Shown piece by piece: positions 18,064 through 26,482 of a stretch of DNA of 34,927 nucleotides. Each line of letters begins with the position of its first letter. Within the stretch, counting starts at the first letter, position 1. Source of the stretch: an uncultured Dorea sp. (lineage in GTDB: Bacteria > Bacillota > Clostridia > Lachnospirales > Lachnospiraceae). Both the position numbers and the translations under genes were made by a program. The stretch is taken from the NCBI GenBank assembly GCA_947388185.1, contig CANDQP010000023.1, positions 1 to 34,927 of the forward strand, read 5' to 3'. The notes beneath the pieces were generated by a model. It saw only the letters and a list, made by a program, of their open reading frames with translations, searched no databases and was not told the DNA's origin.

Positions 18064-19860
18064 ATGGATTTTTATGGATTTTATACCGGGAAAATATTCG
18101 ACGCTTATCAATTTCTCGGGGCGCACCCGGAAGAAACCGGCGTCACTTTCCGTACATTTGCACCCGGCGCCGCAAGAATCTCCCTGATCGGTGAATTCAC
18201 CGGCTGGCAGGAATGGAACATGAACAAGATCTATGACGGAAACTTCTGGGAGTGCTACGCCGCGGATGCCGCTCCCGGGATGATGTACAAGTACCGCATT
18301 TACAAGCAGGATCATTCTTATATCGATCACTGCGACCCTTACGGCTTCGGCATGGAGCTTCGCCCGAATACAGCTTCTTATATACGTGATCTTAGCTCTT
18401 ATACATATCAGGATTCCGCTTGGATGAACAGACGAACGGACTGCAAGGACAAGCCGCTGAATATCTACGAGCTGCATTTCGGCTCCTTCAAGAAGCCTTC
18501 CGATCAGGCAGACGACTGGTATACTTACACGGAGATGGCAGACATCCTGATCCCCTATCTGAAGGAATACGGTTACAATTATATAGAGATCATGCCCCTC
18601 AGCGAACACCCCTGTGATGAATCCTGGGGCTATCAGAATACCGGCTTCTACAGTCCGACCTCCCGCTATGGCACGGCCAGAGAGCTGATGGAATTCATCG
18701 ACAGATGCCACCATCATGATATCGGGATCATACTGGATTTTGTGCCGGTTCATTTCGCCGTGGACGGCTACGCCCTGGCGAATTATGACGGCACCGCTCT
18801 CTACGAATATCCTCACCAGGATGTGGGCGTCAGCGAATGGGGAAGCTGTAATTTCATGCATTCCCGCGGGGAAGTCCGAAGCTTCCTGCAGTCTGCCGCC
18901 AATTACTGGCTGACAGAATACCACATTGACGGGATCCGCATGGATGCCATCAGCAGGATCATTTACTGGCAGGGCGACCCGGCAAGAGGCGTCAATAACA
19001 CTGCCGTCGACTTCATCCGCGAGATGAACCGCGGCCTTAAAGAACGGCATCCTTCCGCCATACTCTCTGCCGAAGACTCTACTTCTTATCCCGGCGTTAC
19101 CAGGCCGGTTTCAGAGGGCGGACTGGGCTTCGACTATAAATGGGATATGGGATGGATGAACGACACGCTGGATTATTTCCGCACGGCTCCCGAATACCGG
19201 CCGGCAAACTACCACAAACTGACTTTCTCTATGATGTATTATTATAATGACGCATTTTTACTGCCGTTTTCCCATGATGAAGTGGTGCACGGCAAAGCCA
19301 CCATCATGCAGAAGATGAACGGCGATTATGATGAGAAATTCCCTCAGGCTCGCGCCCTCTATATGTACATGTACGCCCATCCGGGGAAGAAGCTGAATTT
19401 CATGGGAAATGAGCTCGGCCAGCTCAGGGAATGGGATGAGAAGCGGGAACAGGACTGGGATATCCTGACCTATCCGGTCCATGACGCTTTCCACCGTTTT
19501 ATCAGGGATCTGAATCTGCTCTATCTGAAGCATCCTGCCCTTTATCAGAAGGATTATGATACGGATGGATTTACCTGGATCGACTGCCACCAGGAAGAGC
19601 GGTGTATCTATACCTTCGAGAGGATTGCCGATAAAGAAAGGATATTGGCTGTCTTCAACCTCTCCGGCCAGATACAGGAAGATTATGAACTCACCGTTGA
19701 AGGAGCTGACACGCTCACTCTGCTGCTTGCAAGCGATGATGAGAATTACGCAGGAACGAAAAAATACACGGCTGACGATAAAAAAATCAAATTAAAAGAG
19801 CACCAAACCATATTGACGTTAGGTGCTTATACAGCGGTCTATTATCAAACAGGTATATAG
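18064..19860 (+). CDS. glgB: 1,4-alpha-glucan (glycogen) branching enzyme
   Basis: A 598-residue GH13 enzyme that cuts alpha-1,4 chains and rejoins them as alpha-1,6 branches in glycogen. The N-terminal CBM48-like domain is about 15-100 (FRTFAPGAARISLIGEFTGW). The catalytic barrel starts near 130. Expected catalytic residues are Asp294 (IDGIRMDAISR), Glu337 (ILSAEDST) and Asp405 (FSHDEVVHG). A C-terminal beta domain ends the protein. It is somewhat shorter than Escherichia coli GlgB because the extra N-terminal module is missing, as in many Firmicutes. AGGAGG at about 18052-18056 precedes ATG. No glgC, glgA, glgD or glgP lies nearby, so it is an orphan branching enzyme here. A large hairpin follows. 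Confidence 0.94.
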   Translation: MDFYGFYTGKIFDAYQFLGAHPEETGVTFRTFAPGAARISLIGEFTGWQEWNMNKIYDGNFWECYAADAAPGMMYKYRIYKQDHSYIDHCDPYGFGMELRPNTASYIRDLSSYTYQDSAWMNRRTDCKDKPLNIYELHFGSFKKPSDQADDWYTYTEMADILIPYLKEYGYNYIEIMPLSEHPCDESWGYQNTGFYSPTSRYGTARELMEFIDRCHHHDIGIILDFVPVHFAVDGYALANYDGTALYEYPHQDVGVSEWGSCNFMHSRGEVRSFLQSAANYWLTEYHIDGIRMDAISRIIYWQGDPARGVNNTAVDFIREMNRGLKERHPSAILSAEDSTSYPGVTRPVSEGGLGFDYKWDMGWMNDTLDYFRTAPEYRPANYHKLTFSMMYYYNDAFLLPFSHDEVVHGKATIMQKMNGDYDEKFPQARALYMYMYAHPGKKLNFMGNELGQLREWDEKREQDWDILTYPVHDAFHRFIRDLNLLYLKHPALYQKDYDTDGFTWIDCHQEERCIYTFERIADKERILAVFNLSGQIQEDYELTVEGADTLTLLLASDDENYAGTKKYTADDKKIKLKEHQTILTLGAYTAVYYQTGI

Positions 19861-19867
19861 CAAAATC

Positions 19868-19912
19868 CAATTTGGGACGTAGTAAAATTGCAATTTACTA
19901 CGTCCCAAATTG
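19868..19912. terminator. bidirectional hairpin terminator after glgB
   Basis: CAATTTGGGACGTAGTAAA (19868-19886) pairs perfectly with its complement at 19894-19912 around a seven-base loop. It separates convergent glgB and the cell-wall hydrolase gene. Confidence 0.85.
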
Positions 19913-19932
19913 AAAAATGTAATGTCTGATTT

Positions 19933-20556
19933 CTAATGGAAGTAATGAGCCCCTATCTTCATCCCGTATCCGCCCTGGTCAAAATACAGACAGTTTCCGA
20001 TCGGATTCGCCCCCGCAAGCGCATCTGCCGCCGCCTGCATGGACGTCGCCGTATAACCGCGGGAATTCCTTACTCTGTCAAGCCATCCCGTAGATGCCGG
20101 AGTAAACTGTCCGGACTGATAGATGACTGCCTCTATACTGTTCGGATAGGAACCGCTTCTTACCCGGTTCATGATGACTGCTCCTACTGCCACCTGTCCT
20201 TCGTAAGGCTGATTGCCCGCCTCACAGAAGATAATGGACGCCATAAGCTCCTGGTATTGATTACGCAATGCCGCTGCCTCCCTCTCAGCTTTCTCCTTGG
20301 CCTCGCGTTCTTTTCGCTTGATCTCTTCGATGATCTTCTTCTGCTCTTCTTCGATCTTAGATTTGGCCGATACCACAGGCGTGTCCGGCATCACGTAAAA
20401 TGTATCTCTCTGTAACTCTACTATGTTATTTTCATTCGAAACTGCCAGCACTCTTCCCTCCGGCTGTGAGCCTGCCGCCTCACTGGTGAATCCCGCCATC
20501 AGCGAACATGCCGAGACAACCGCTACCACCGAATTGATTTTCTTGTTTTTTATCAT
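19933..20556 (-). CDS. secreted SleB-like cell-wall hydrolase
   Basis: A 207-residue exported protein. It has an N-terminal signal peptide (Lys-rich start, hydrophobic 8-22, likely cut near AAG 27-29), a charged helical or coiled-coil linker (about 66-100) and a C-terminal Hydrolase_2 domain. The domain shows ASIIFCEAGNQPYEGQVAVGAVIMNRV with expected catalytic Glu112, and later GQFTPAS and LYFDQGG...GAHYFH. Such domains cut peptidoglycan glycan strands, as in the spore-cortex lytic enzyme SleB, but vegetative versions with a coiled-coil linker are common in Clostridia. The ATG at 20556 follows AGGAGGG; the longer frame from 20586 has no ribosome site and would bury the signal peptide. The substrate is inferred from the family. 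Confidence 0.9.
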   Translation of the reverse strand: MIKNKKINSVVAVVSACSLMAGFTSEAAGSQPEGRVLAVSNENNIVELQRDTFYVMPDTPVVSAKSKIEEEQKKIIEEIKRKEREAKEKAEREAAALRNQYQELMASIIFCEAGNQPYEGQVAVGAVIMNRVRSGSYPNSIEAVIYQSGQFTPASTGWLDRVRNSRGYTATSMQAAADALAGANPIGNCLYFDQGGYGMKIGAHYFH

Positions 20557-20673
20557 AAATACTACCCTCCTATTGTTACAATACATGAATATTGTTTTAA
20601 TAAAGTATATTCAATATTTTCATTTTTATTACAATTATTACAAAATTGTTACATGTATTGTACAACGAAGGTT

Positions 20674-20702
20674 ATGTTATCATAGCTTACTGAGTATGTC
20701 AA
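20674..20702 (-). promoter_or_regulatory. promoter of the cell-wall hydrolase
   Basis: The minus strand has a perfect TTGACA (20697-20702), a 17-base spacer and TAACAT (20674-20679). The leader to the ATG would be about 110 bases, very A/T rich, with a 9-bp inverted repeat (20579-20587 and 20652-20660). Confidence 0.6.
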
Positions 20703-20809
20703 CAAAAAATCAATGATGGATATAACTCTCAGAATTGTCCGATTTTACCACCCGTAAACGGATTACCGATCATACCTCCTCATGCAGGGGCAGCCCGTCG
20801 TCCTTGGCC

Positions 20810-22081
20810 TTACATCATATGAATAAATAATCCACTCCGCAGCTTCGGCTCAAACCAGGTGGATTTAGGCGGCATCAACCTGCCGGAATCCGCGACGGCA
20901 AGCAGCTCGTCCATAGAAGTCGGATACATGGCAAAGGCAACTCGCAGCGCAGAATCTCCTTCCGCCTTCGATTCCCTGTCCGTCAACCTTACCAACTCCC
21001 CTATTCCGCGGATTCCGCCGACGAATTGAACCCTTGGATCTATCTTAGGGTCCTTAATATCAAAAAGCGGATCTAATATGTAATTCTGCAGAATAGATAC
21101 ATCCAGGTCATCCACCGGATCGTTCTTATACAATTCCTCATGAACCGTCAGTCTGTACCATCTTCCGCTGCCGTACATGACGATCTCACCCTTGTGCTCT
21201 GGATGAATCTCGGATGCACTTTCCGTAACCCGAAAATTCTCGCGGATTCTTTCTAACAGTTCATCAAATGTCTGCTCAGTCGTTCCGGTTACAACCCTGT
21301 TATAATCAAAAATCCTCAATTCTTCCGCCGGGAACAGCACCGACAGGAAATAATTGAACTCCTCCGTCCCGTCGTAATCCGGGAACTCCCTGCGGCGCTT
21401 AAGCCCTACCTTCACCGCCGACGCCGCACGGTGATGCCCGTCCGCGATATAGACGCATTCCATATTGTAAAATACATCTGCAATCTTCTTCTGTCTCTCC
21501 CGATCTTCTTCTGTATCTGTTCCGATTTTCCATACCTGATGACGAATCCCGTCTTCCGATATAAAATCATAGATCGGATCCGAACATTTGACTCTATCGA
21601 CAATTCCCTTAAGCTTCTCCTGCTGCCGGTACGCCAGAAAAATAGGGCCCGTCTGGGCATTCAGCGTATCCACATGACGGATCCGGTCCTTCTCCTTATC
21701 CTCCTTGGTATTCTCATGCTTCCGGATCGCACCTCTCAAATAATCATCTACCGCGGCGCATCCCACGATCCCGGTCTGTGTCTGTCCGTTAAAGGTCAGC
21801 GCATACAGATAGAAGCAAGGCTCTTCATCCTTTACAAAAGAACCGTCGCAGATCATCTCCTTAAGCGTCTGCCGGGCGCGCTCATAGACCTCCTGCGAAT
21901 ACAGATCCGTCTCATCAGGGAACTGTGTCTCCGCACGGTCTATCTTCAAAAATGAGAGAGGATTCCGCTCTACAACCCTCTTCGCTTCCTCTCTGTTATA
22001 TACATCATACGGCAGCGCCGCGATGTCCGACGCTTTATCTCCTGCCGGGCGCACCCCCCTGAATGGCCGTAATACTGGCAT
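20810..22081 (-). CDS. DUF1015 family protein
   Basis: A 423-residue soluble protein with the DUF1015 N-terminus (RPFRGVRPAGDKASDIAALPYDVYNREEAKRVV; shown here only as a landmark across residues 5-37) and the conserved ADGHHRAASAV near 225. The DGHHR segment resembles the nucleotide or phosphate loop of ParB/sulfiredoxin-like kinases, including serine kinases. DUF1015 genes often lie near serine biosynthesis genes in other genomes, so small-molecule kinase activity is a reasonable guess, but no ser gene is present here. The ATG follows AGGAG. It stands alone between the hydrolase and the integrase and probably has a promoter inside the inverted-repeat region 22110-22175. Function remains unassigned. 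Confidence 0.88.
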   Translation of the reverse strand: MPVLRPFRGVRPAGDKASDIAALPYDVYNREEAKRVVERNPLSFLKIDRAETQFPDETDLYSQEVYERARQTLKEMICDGSFVKDEEPCFYLYALTFNGQTQTGIVGCAAVDDYLRGAIRKHENTKEDKEKDRIRHVDTLNAQTGPIFLAYRQQEKLKGIVDRVKCSDPIYDFISEDGIRHQVWKIGTDTEEDRERQKKIADVFYNMECVYIADGHHRAASAVKVGLKRRREFPDYDGTEEFNYFLSVLFPAEELRIFDYNRVVTGTTEQTFDELLERIRENFRVTESASEIHPEHKGEIVMYGSGRWYRLTVHEELYKNDPVDDLDVSILQNYILDPLFDIKDPKIDPRVQFVGGIRGIGELVRLTDRESKAEGDSALRVAFAMYPTSMDELLAVADSGRLMPPKSTWFEPKLRSGLFIHMM

Positions 22082-22109
22082 AATATCACACTCCTGTCTT
22101 AATTTTAGA

Positions 22110-22175
22110 ATAAATCAGTCTTACTATAACAAAAAATAATAATGTTTACCACCCTATATTTACAGACTGATTTAT
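22110..22175. repeat. 12-bp perfect inverted repeat flanking 42 bases
   Basis: ATAAATCAGTCT (22110-22121) and AGACTGATTTAT (22164-22175) face each other. The right copy overlaps the integrase stop codon; the left lies about 28 bases before the DUF1015 start. The enclosed A/T-rich segment holds a TATAGT-like -10 for DUF1015. It could be a long-loop terminator of the integrase gene, a recombinase-recognised segment or a regulatory element. Confidence 0.6.
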
Positions 22176-23326
22176 CCATCGATAATACTCTCTGTCTTCT
22201 CATTTGCCTCATACGGCGCCAGCCTGTTCATCTGCATCTTCTTTTGCTGCAGGGACGGATGCACATATATAGAAAGCGTCGTGCTGATATGGGAATGCCC
22301 CAGGATCTCAGCCAGGGACTTTGTATCAAATTCCATCTCCACACACCGTGTAGCGAACGTATGCCGCAAAGAGTGAAACGTATAATTCTCTATCCCATGT
22401 TTCTCGAGATAATTCTGATACCGGACATAGAACTGATGCGGTTCTGTATATTTTCTCTTCCCGGTCAGCAGATAGAATTTGGGATCACGCTTCCGCATTT
22501 CCAGATATTCCGCGAGAAATCCCGGAAGCGGAATGATACGGATAGAATTCTCCGTCTTCGGCTCGCTTAAGACCACCTTCGTCTTCTTAGCGGTGTTCGG
22601 ATCCAGGTCCGCGATCCGCTCGACCGTCCTCTTGATACTGACCGTCAATGACTGGAAATCCACGTCCTCCCAACGAAGCCCGCACAATTCCCCAATCCGC
22701 ACTCCGGTAAATAAGGCAAACAGTATCCCCAGGCTGGTCGTATCTTCGGCATTCAATAAGATCTTCTCAAGCTTGATCCTGGTATCTTCTGTCAGAATCC
22801 TGGCTGGTTTGAGTAATTTCTGCGGATGACGCAGGACGGTAAAATCCGGACATGGGTAACCGTTATTCTTCCCATATTGAAGAATTGATTTTAATACACA
22901 TACAATATCAGATACCGTTTTGGGAGCCAGGGGTTCTCTCTGCGTACTGCCTTCCAGGAGAAGCTCCTCCGTCAGTCCCTTCAGGAATTCCAGGTCTATC
23001 TTCGCAAGAGATTTTTTCTCTAGCCTGGGGATCAGATAATTCTGCACGATACTATAATATCTGGTATAGGTCGATTCCTTCACCGCCACTTTGATATCCT
23101 TAAGCCAATGCTCTGTCAGTTCCTCAAATTTTGCATGTCTCTTATCCGCAGAAATCATCTCCCACTGCGGCGTCGTCTGCACCTCAATCCTCTTTTGCTT
23201 CGCCTCCTTGTATGTGGCGCCGTAAACATAGCGGTATTTCGCCTTTCCGTTTTCATAGTGATGAATATAGCGCGCTTCCCAGCGTCCGTCTTTTCTTCTG
23301 TAAATGTTTTCACCTTTTCGTGGCAT
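22172..23326 (-). CDS. tyrosine recombinase (phage/ICE-type integrase)
   Basis: A 384-residue site-specific recombinase. The N-terminal arm-binding domain (about 1-50: GENIYRRKDGRWEARYI, then Y/K-rich) is like those of ICE and phage integrases. A SAM-like core-binding domain spans about 65-160, and the catalytic domain about 175-370. Catalytic residues are visible: Arg210 (TGVRIGELCGLRW), Lys257, His318 and Arg321 (FHSLRHTFA), His344 (LGHSH) and nucleophile Tyr354 (TTLSIYVHP). All are intact, so it may be active. AAAGGAGG precedes the ATG. No excisionase, relaxase, capsid or replication gene lies beside it. It is either the remnant of a lost element, a domesticated recombinase, or the edge of a small island extending to the phage-like remnant at 27.7 kb. 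Confidence 0.93.
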   Translation of the reverse strand: MPRKGENIYRRKDGRWEARYIHHYENGKAKYRYVYGATYKEAKQKRIEVQTTPQWEMISADKRHAKFEELTEHWLKDIKVAVKESTYTRYYSIVQNYLIPRLEKKSLAKIDLEFLKGLTEELLLEGSTQREPLAPKTVSDIVCVLKSILQYGKNNGYPCPDFTVLRHPQKLLKPARILTEDTRIKLEKILLNAEDTTSLGILFALFTGVRIGELCGLRWEDVDFQSLTVSIKRTVERIADLDPNTAKKTKVVLSEPKTENSIRIIPLPGFLAEYLEMRKRDPKFYLLTGKRKYTEPHQFYVRYQNYLEKHGIENYTFHSLRHTFATRCVEMEFDTKSLAEILGHSHISTTLSIYVHPSLQQKKMQMNRLAPYEANEKTESIIDG

Positions 23327-23400
23327 TCATTCTCCTCCTTTGTACTTTAAGCCATAAGAAACCGTGTTATGTGGGCATTTTATCACGGATTCAGACGTTA

Positions 23401-23419
23401 ATGAAGTAACGCGCTTCAT
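23401..23419 (-). terminator. small hairpin downstream of the MerR-type gene
   Basis: ATGAAG and CTTCAT flank a seven-base loop (TAACGCG), about 60 bases after the MerR-type gene's stop. There is no strong T tract, so the role as terminator is uncertain. Confidence 0.3.
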
Positions 23420-23481
23420 CACTAAACAAATAGAATCTAATTTCATATCGTACAAAGAAGTTATACTTATTTACTTTTCCA

Positions 23482-24717
23482 TCACCGCTTACACGCATAC
23501 GTGCCAAGCCAGAGTTCCTCAGCCCCCACATGATAACTGAAGGATTCTCCGTATCCCGAATCTGTCACCATGCCATATTTCCCGTCATAATCAATCTCAT
23601 CCCAATGTATCGACAATTCCCGTTTAAACTGCCGCTCGTCAAAGCTATGTTTCCAGGCCTCCGGGTACTGCTCATGAAGCTTCTCCACCGACGGCCCGTT
23701 CTGCTTCATATGGAAGAACGCACCGATATACTCCGCGGAATCCGCAAGATATTCTTCAACCTGGCCGATAGAAAAACTGTTGTATAAGATTGCGTACTCA
23801 TTTGCAGAATCAAAATCCAGGTAATAATCTATGCATTTGTGCCTCAGGGGTAGATGATGCATACCGGCCGCTATATACAGAATATTCCTTTTTACTCCCA
23901 GCTTTTCAATCAGTTTCTTATACATGAACACTACTTCTTCGTATTTGTCACTGATAATATAGAGTGCGTCCGGATGGAGAAAAGGCAGGTTCGTATACAG
24001 GAAACAGTAATTATTGATACAATCCTCAAACACCAGCTTTCCCGAGAGAGATTCTTCTGTCAGACGGTCCCTGATCCAATAATAAGACTTCTCTACCAGG
24101 CTTAAGAGTTCCGGGCTCATCATCCGGTAACAGTACCGTTCCACATCCATACCGTCATAAGGACTCACCTCCCCGATCTCTCCCACAATGATCCCTCTGT
24201 GGATGTCCGCGTGGTAACCGCAGGTACAGATCAGCTTCCCTTCGATGATCTCCTGGTTTTCAATACTACAGTTCACTAGAGAAAGCTTCTCCTGACACTT
24301 GGGACAAACCAGATAAGGCAGCGCCGAAAACGGCACTCCTGTCACCGTATTCTCATCTTCATTCTTCCTGCGAAATGCTTCCGCAATCTCCTGTTCGATA
24401 TTTTTAAGTATTTTCTTCAGATTCTCCTGCTCTTTAAGCAGAATCTTTTTCTGTTTCTTCAATATACCAATATAATCATCCAGTTCATCAGAGCTGTCAA
24501 AATTACTCAGCCTTTTCAGTACAAGGATTCTGTGGATCTCATGGAGCGAAAAATGAAATGCTTTCAATCTTAATATGTATTCCATATCTGTCACATCATT
24601 TTCAGTAAAATCATACCGGTTATTCCTGCTGTGAGGAACCAACAGTCCTTCATTTACATAATACCGTACGGTCTCCGGCGACATATGGAACCTGGAACTA
24701 AACTCACTGATCTTCAT
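23482..24717 (-). CDS. MerR-type regulator fused to zinc-ribbon and methyltransferase-like region
   Basis: A 411-residue protein. Residues 1-70 form a MerR winged helix (ISEFSSRFHMSPETVRYYVNEGLL). A coiled coil spans about 72-118. A Trm112-like zinc ribbon lies at about 134-172 (CPKC ... CTCG). The remaining region of about 230 residues resembles a class I methyltransferase fold. In it the usual glycine-rich SAM loop is replaced by LVFEDCINNYCFL, while YIISDKY and ILYIAAGMHHLPLRHKCIDYYLDFDS look like later strands. Catalysis is therefore doubtful, and a ligand-sensing role is more likely. It is divergent from the small membrane protein/symporter/amidotransferase operon and presumably controls it. 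A 22-bp palindrome overlaps its own promoter. The MerR part is sure; the C-terminal fold is inferred. Confidence 0.82.
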   Translation of the reverse strand: MKISEFSSRFHMSPETVRYYVNEGLLVPHSRNNRYDFTENDVTDMEYILRLKAFHFSLHEIHRILVLKRLSNFDSSDELDDYIGILKKQKKILLKEQENLKKILKNIEQEIAEAFRRKNEDENTVTGVPFSALPYLVCPKCQEKLSLVNCSIENQEIIEGKLICTCGYHADIHRGIIVGEIGEVSPYDGMDVERYCYRMMSPELLSLVEKSYYWIRDRLTEESLSGKLVFEDCINNYCFLYTNLPFLHPDALYIISDKYEEVVFMYKKLIEKLGVKRNILYIAAGMHHLPLRHKCIDYYLDFDSANEYAILYNSFSIGQVEEYLADSAEYIGAFFHMKQNGPSVEKLHEQYPEAWKHSFDERQFKRELSIHWDEIDYDGKYGMVTDSGYGESFSYHVGAEELWLGTYACKR

Positions 24718-24746
24718 AATTCTCTCCTTTTCTTCATTCGAATACT

Positions 24747-24768
24747 TTTCTATAGTATACTATAGAAA
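24747..24768. promoter_or_regulatory. 22-bp perfect palindrome, candidate MerR-type operator
   Basis: The segment TTTCTATAGTA and its exact reverse complement meet with no spacer. It lies 30-51 bases upstream of the MerR-type gene and contains a TATACT-like -10 on the minus strand, so binding could autoregulate. The half-motif GTATACTAT recurs at 24864-24872, near the symporter operon start. Confidence 0.65.
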
Positions 24769-24815
24769 TTTGCTATTTTGTAGAGTCTGGGATAGTATTT
24801 TTACAAATCATTGGA

Positions 24816-24846
24816 TTGTAATCGAGTCATTTACAGATAGTATAAT
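24816..24846 (+). promoter_or_regulatory. putative symporter-operon promoter with 19-bp spacer
   Basis: TTGTAA (24816-24821), 19 bases, then a perfect TATAAT (24841-24846). A 19-20 bp spacer is the hallmark of promoters activated by MerR proteins through DNA distortion. The GTATACTAT half-site lies just downstream. Confidence 0.5.
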
Positions 24847-24894
24847 ATAATAAATTCATTATTGTATACTATTTTAAGAAAGGAGTAATAAAAT

Positions 24895-24987
24895 ATGATA
24901 ACTTTAACAACATGGATTATATTTTTCGCACCTTTACCACTCAGTATCATTCTTGCCTATATTTTTTACAGGAAATCCAATCTCTAA
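24895..24987 (+). CDS. 30-residue single-span membrane peptide, likely symporter accessory
   Basis: ATG at 24895 follows AAAGGAG with good spacing and opens a 30-codon frame ending TAA. The product starts MITLTTWIIFFAPLPLSIIL and ends with a positive tail (YRKSNL), giving one membrane helix with the C-terminus probably cytoplasmic. It ends 12 bases before the symporter ATG, and the symporter's own ribosome site begins right at its stop. Tiny membrane proteins encoded immediately upstream of sodium symporters are known in Firmicutes as small accessory subunits. That role is inferred from size, topology and position. Confidence 0.72.
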   Translation: MITLTTWIIFFAPLPLSIILAYIFYRKSNL

Positions 24988-24999
24988 GGGGGGACAGCT

Positions 25000-26469
25000 A
25001 TGACTATCAGTATTATCATCTTCGTTGCGTATATTCTAATCCTTGTCGGAATCGGCCTGATCACCTATCTCCGCACGAAATCTTCTTCCGACTACTCACT
25101 CGCCGGACGTTCCAATAACAAGTGGGTCACCGCTATCTCAGCGGAATCTTCTGATATGAGCGGCTGGCTCCTTATGGGACTTCCCGGCGCAGCCTATGCG
25201 GCAGGGCTTTCATCCATCTGGATCCTGATCGGCCTGATCGGCGGAACTATGCTGAACTGGATCTTAGTCGGAAACCGAATCCGCATTGCCAGTGAAACTT
25301 ACCAGGCATTATCTGTGACAGAATTCTTCGAGAAGAGAGTCCATGACAAGAAAGGCACCGTCGGTGTGGTTGCCGGTATCGCCGTGATCTTCTTCATGAT
25401 CATCAACGCATCCGCCGAGATCATCGGAAGCGGAAAGCTCCTGAACGCCACCTTCGGCCTCTCCTATCACACCGGAATCATCATTGCGTTGTGTGTCGTG
25501 ATCGTCTATACATTCCTCGGCGGATATATGGCTGTAAGCTGGAGCAATCTGTTCCAGGGAACCCTGATGTTCTTCACACTTTTATTGGTACCGCTGGCAG
25601 TCGTTGTAAAACTCGGCGACTTTGGTCCGGCCCTGGAGTCTCTCTACGATCAGGCTCCCACCTTCTTCCAGTTCTGTAACGGGGAGACCGGATGGAGCGC
25701 CATATCCATCATTGCAGGCGGCCTTGGCGTCGGATTCTGTTATTTCGGCATGATCCATGTTCATACAAGCTTCATGTCCATCAAACACAGCGCCGAGATC
25801 AAGGATTCAACCCTGATCGCGACCGTCTGGGTGGGTATCACCTCCTACTGCGCTGTTATCATCGGTATGCTGGGCGCTTATCTATTCCCGGCAATCGCCG
25901 ACCCGGAGCAAGTGTTCTTCCAGATGGGGGCTACCTACTTCCCGTCCTATCTCCTGGGCTTATTTGCTGCGGCAGTTATGGCAGCGGTTCTTTCTTCCGT
26001 CAGCGCTTACGTCATCGTAGCGTCGGCAGCCGTAGGAACCAACCTGATCAAACATTTTCTCAAGGATATCGACGATGCGAAGATCGTCCGTGCCGAACGG
26101 ATATCCGTTGTACTGATCTGCCTGGTTGCATTCCTGCTCTCATTGAAATCAGACGTGGTATTTTCCATCGCATTGCTGGCTTCCGCCGGACTTGGCGCAT
26201 GCTTTGGGCCATTGGTTCTATTCAGCCTCTATACCAGAAATGTTAACCGCACCGGTGCGATCGCGAGCATTATCACAGGCCTTGTCACCGTTGTCGTGTG
26301 GTATTACAGCGGACTGTCAACCTACGTCTATGAAGCGATTCCTGGCTTTATCTTCAGCACCATTGCCCTGGTGATCGGAACAGCCGTAAGCGGCGGACCG
26401 GACGCAGATTCCGTCAAGGAATTCGAAGCATTTCAAACTGCATTAAGAAATACAAAAGTTACAAAATAA
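25000..26469 (+). CDS. PutP-like sodium/solute symporter (SSS family)
   Basis: A 489-residue polytopic inner-membrane transporter with about 13 hydrophobic helices and no signal peptide. The segment SSDMSGWLLMGLPGAAYAAG (about 47-66) is characteristic of the proline symporter PutP branch, as are the ETYQALSVTEFFEKR segment and the length. It should take up a small amino acid or similar solute with sodium. Proline is the best guess by similarity, but the substrate is not fixed by sequence and the neighbours are not proline-catabolic. AAGGGGGGA precedes ATG. It is the middle gene of an operon with the 30-residue peptide upstream and the amidotransferase-like protein 13 bases downstream. Confidence 0.9.
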   Translation: MTISIIIFVAYILILVGIGLITYLRTKSSSDYSLAGRSNNKWVTAISAESSDMSGWLLMGLPGAAYAAGLSSIWILIGLIGGTMLNWILVGNRIRIASETYQALSVTEFFEKRVHDKKGTVGVVAGIAVIFFMIINASAEIIGSGKLLNATFGLSYHTGIIIALCVVIVYTFLGGYMAVSWSNLFQGTLMFFTLLLVPLAVVVKLGDFGPALESLYDQAPTFFQFCNGETGWSAISIIAGGLGVGFCYFGMIHVHTSFMSIKHSAEIKDSTLIATVWVGITSYCAVIIGMLGAYLFPAIADPEQVFFQMGATYFPSYLLGLFAAAVMAAVLSSVSAYVIVASAAVGTNLIKHFLKDIDDAKIVRAERISVVLICLVAFLLSLKSDVVFSIALLASAGLGACFGPLVLFSLYTRNVNRTGAIASIITGLVTVVVWYYSGLSTYVYEAIPGFIFSTIALVIGTAVSGGPDADSVKEFEAFQTALRNTKVTK

Positions 26470-26482
26470 GGAGGGTGTAATA

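Noticed and set aside
18049..19050. 333-codon open frame on the minus strand
   Set aside because: It is antisense to the clearly coding glgB and shows no domain or ribosome site.
20729..20773. 14-codon minus-strand frame preceded by AGGAGGT
   Set aside because: The ribosome-site-like sequence directly touches the ATG, leaving no spacing for initiation, and the product (MIGNPFTGGKIGQF) matches nothing I know.
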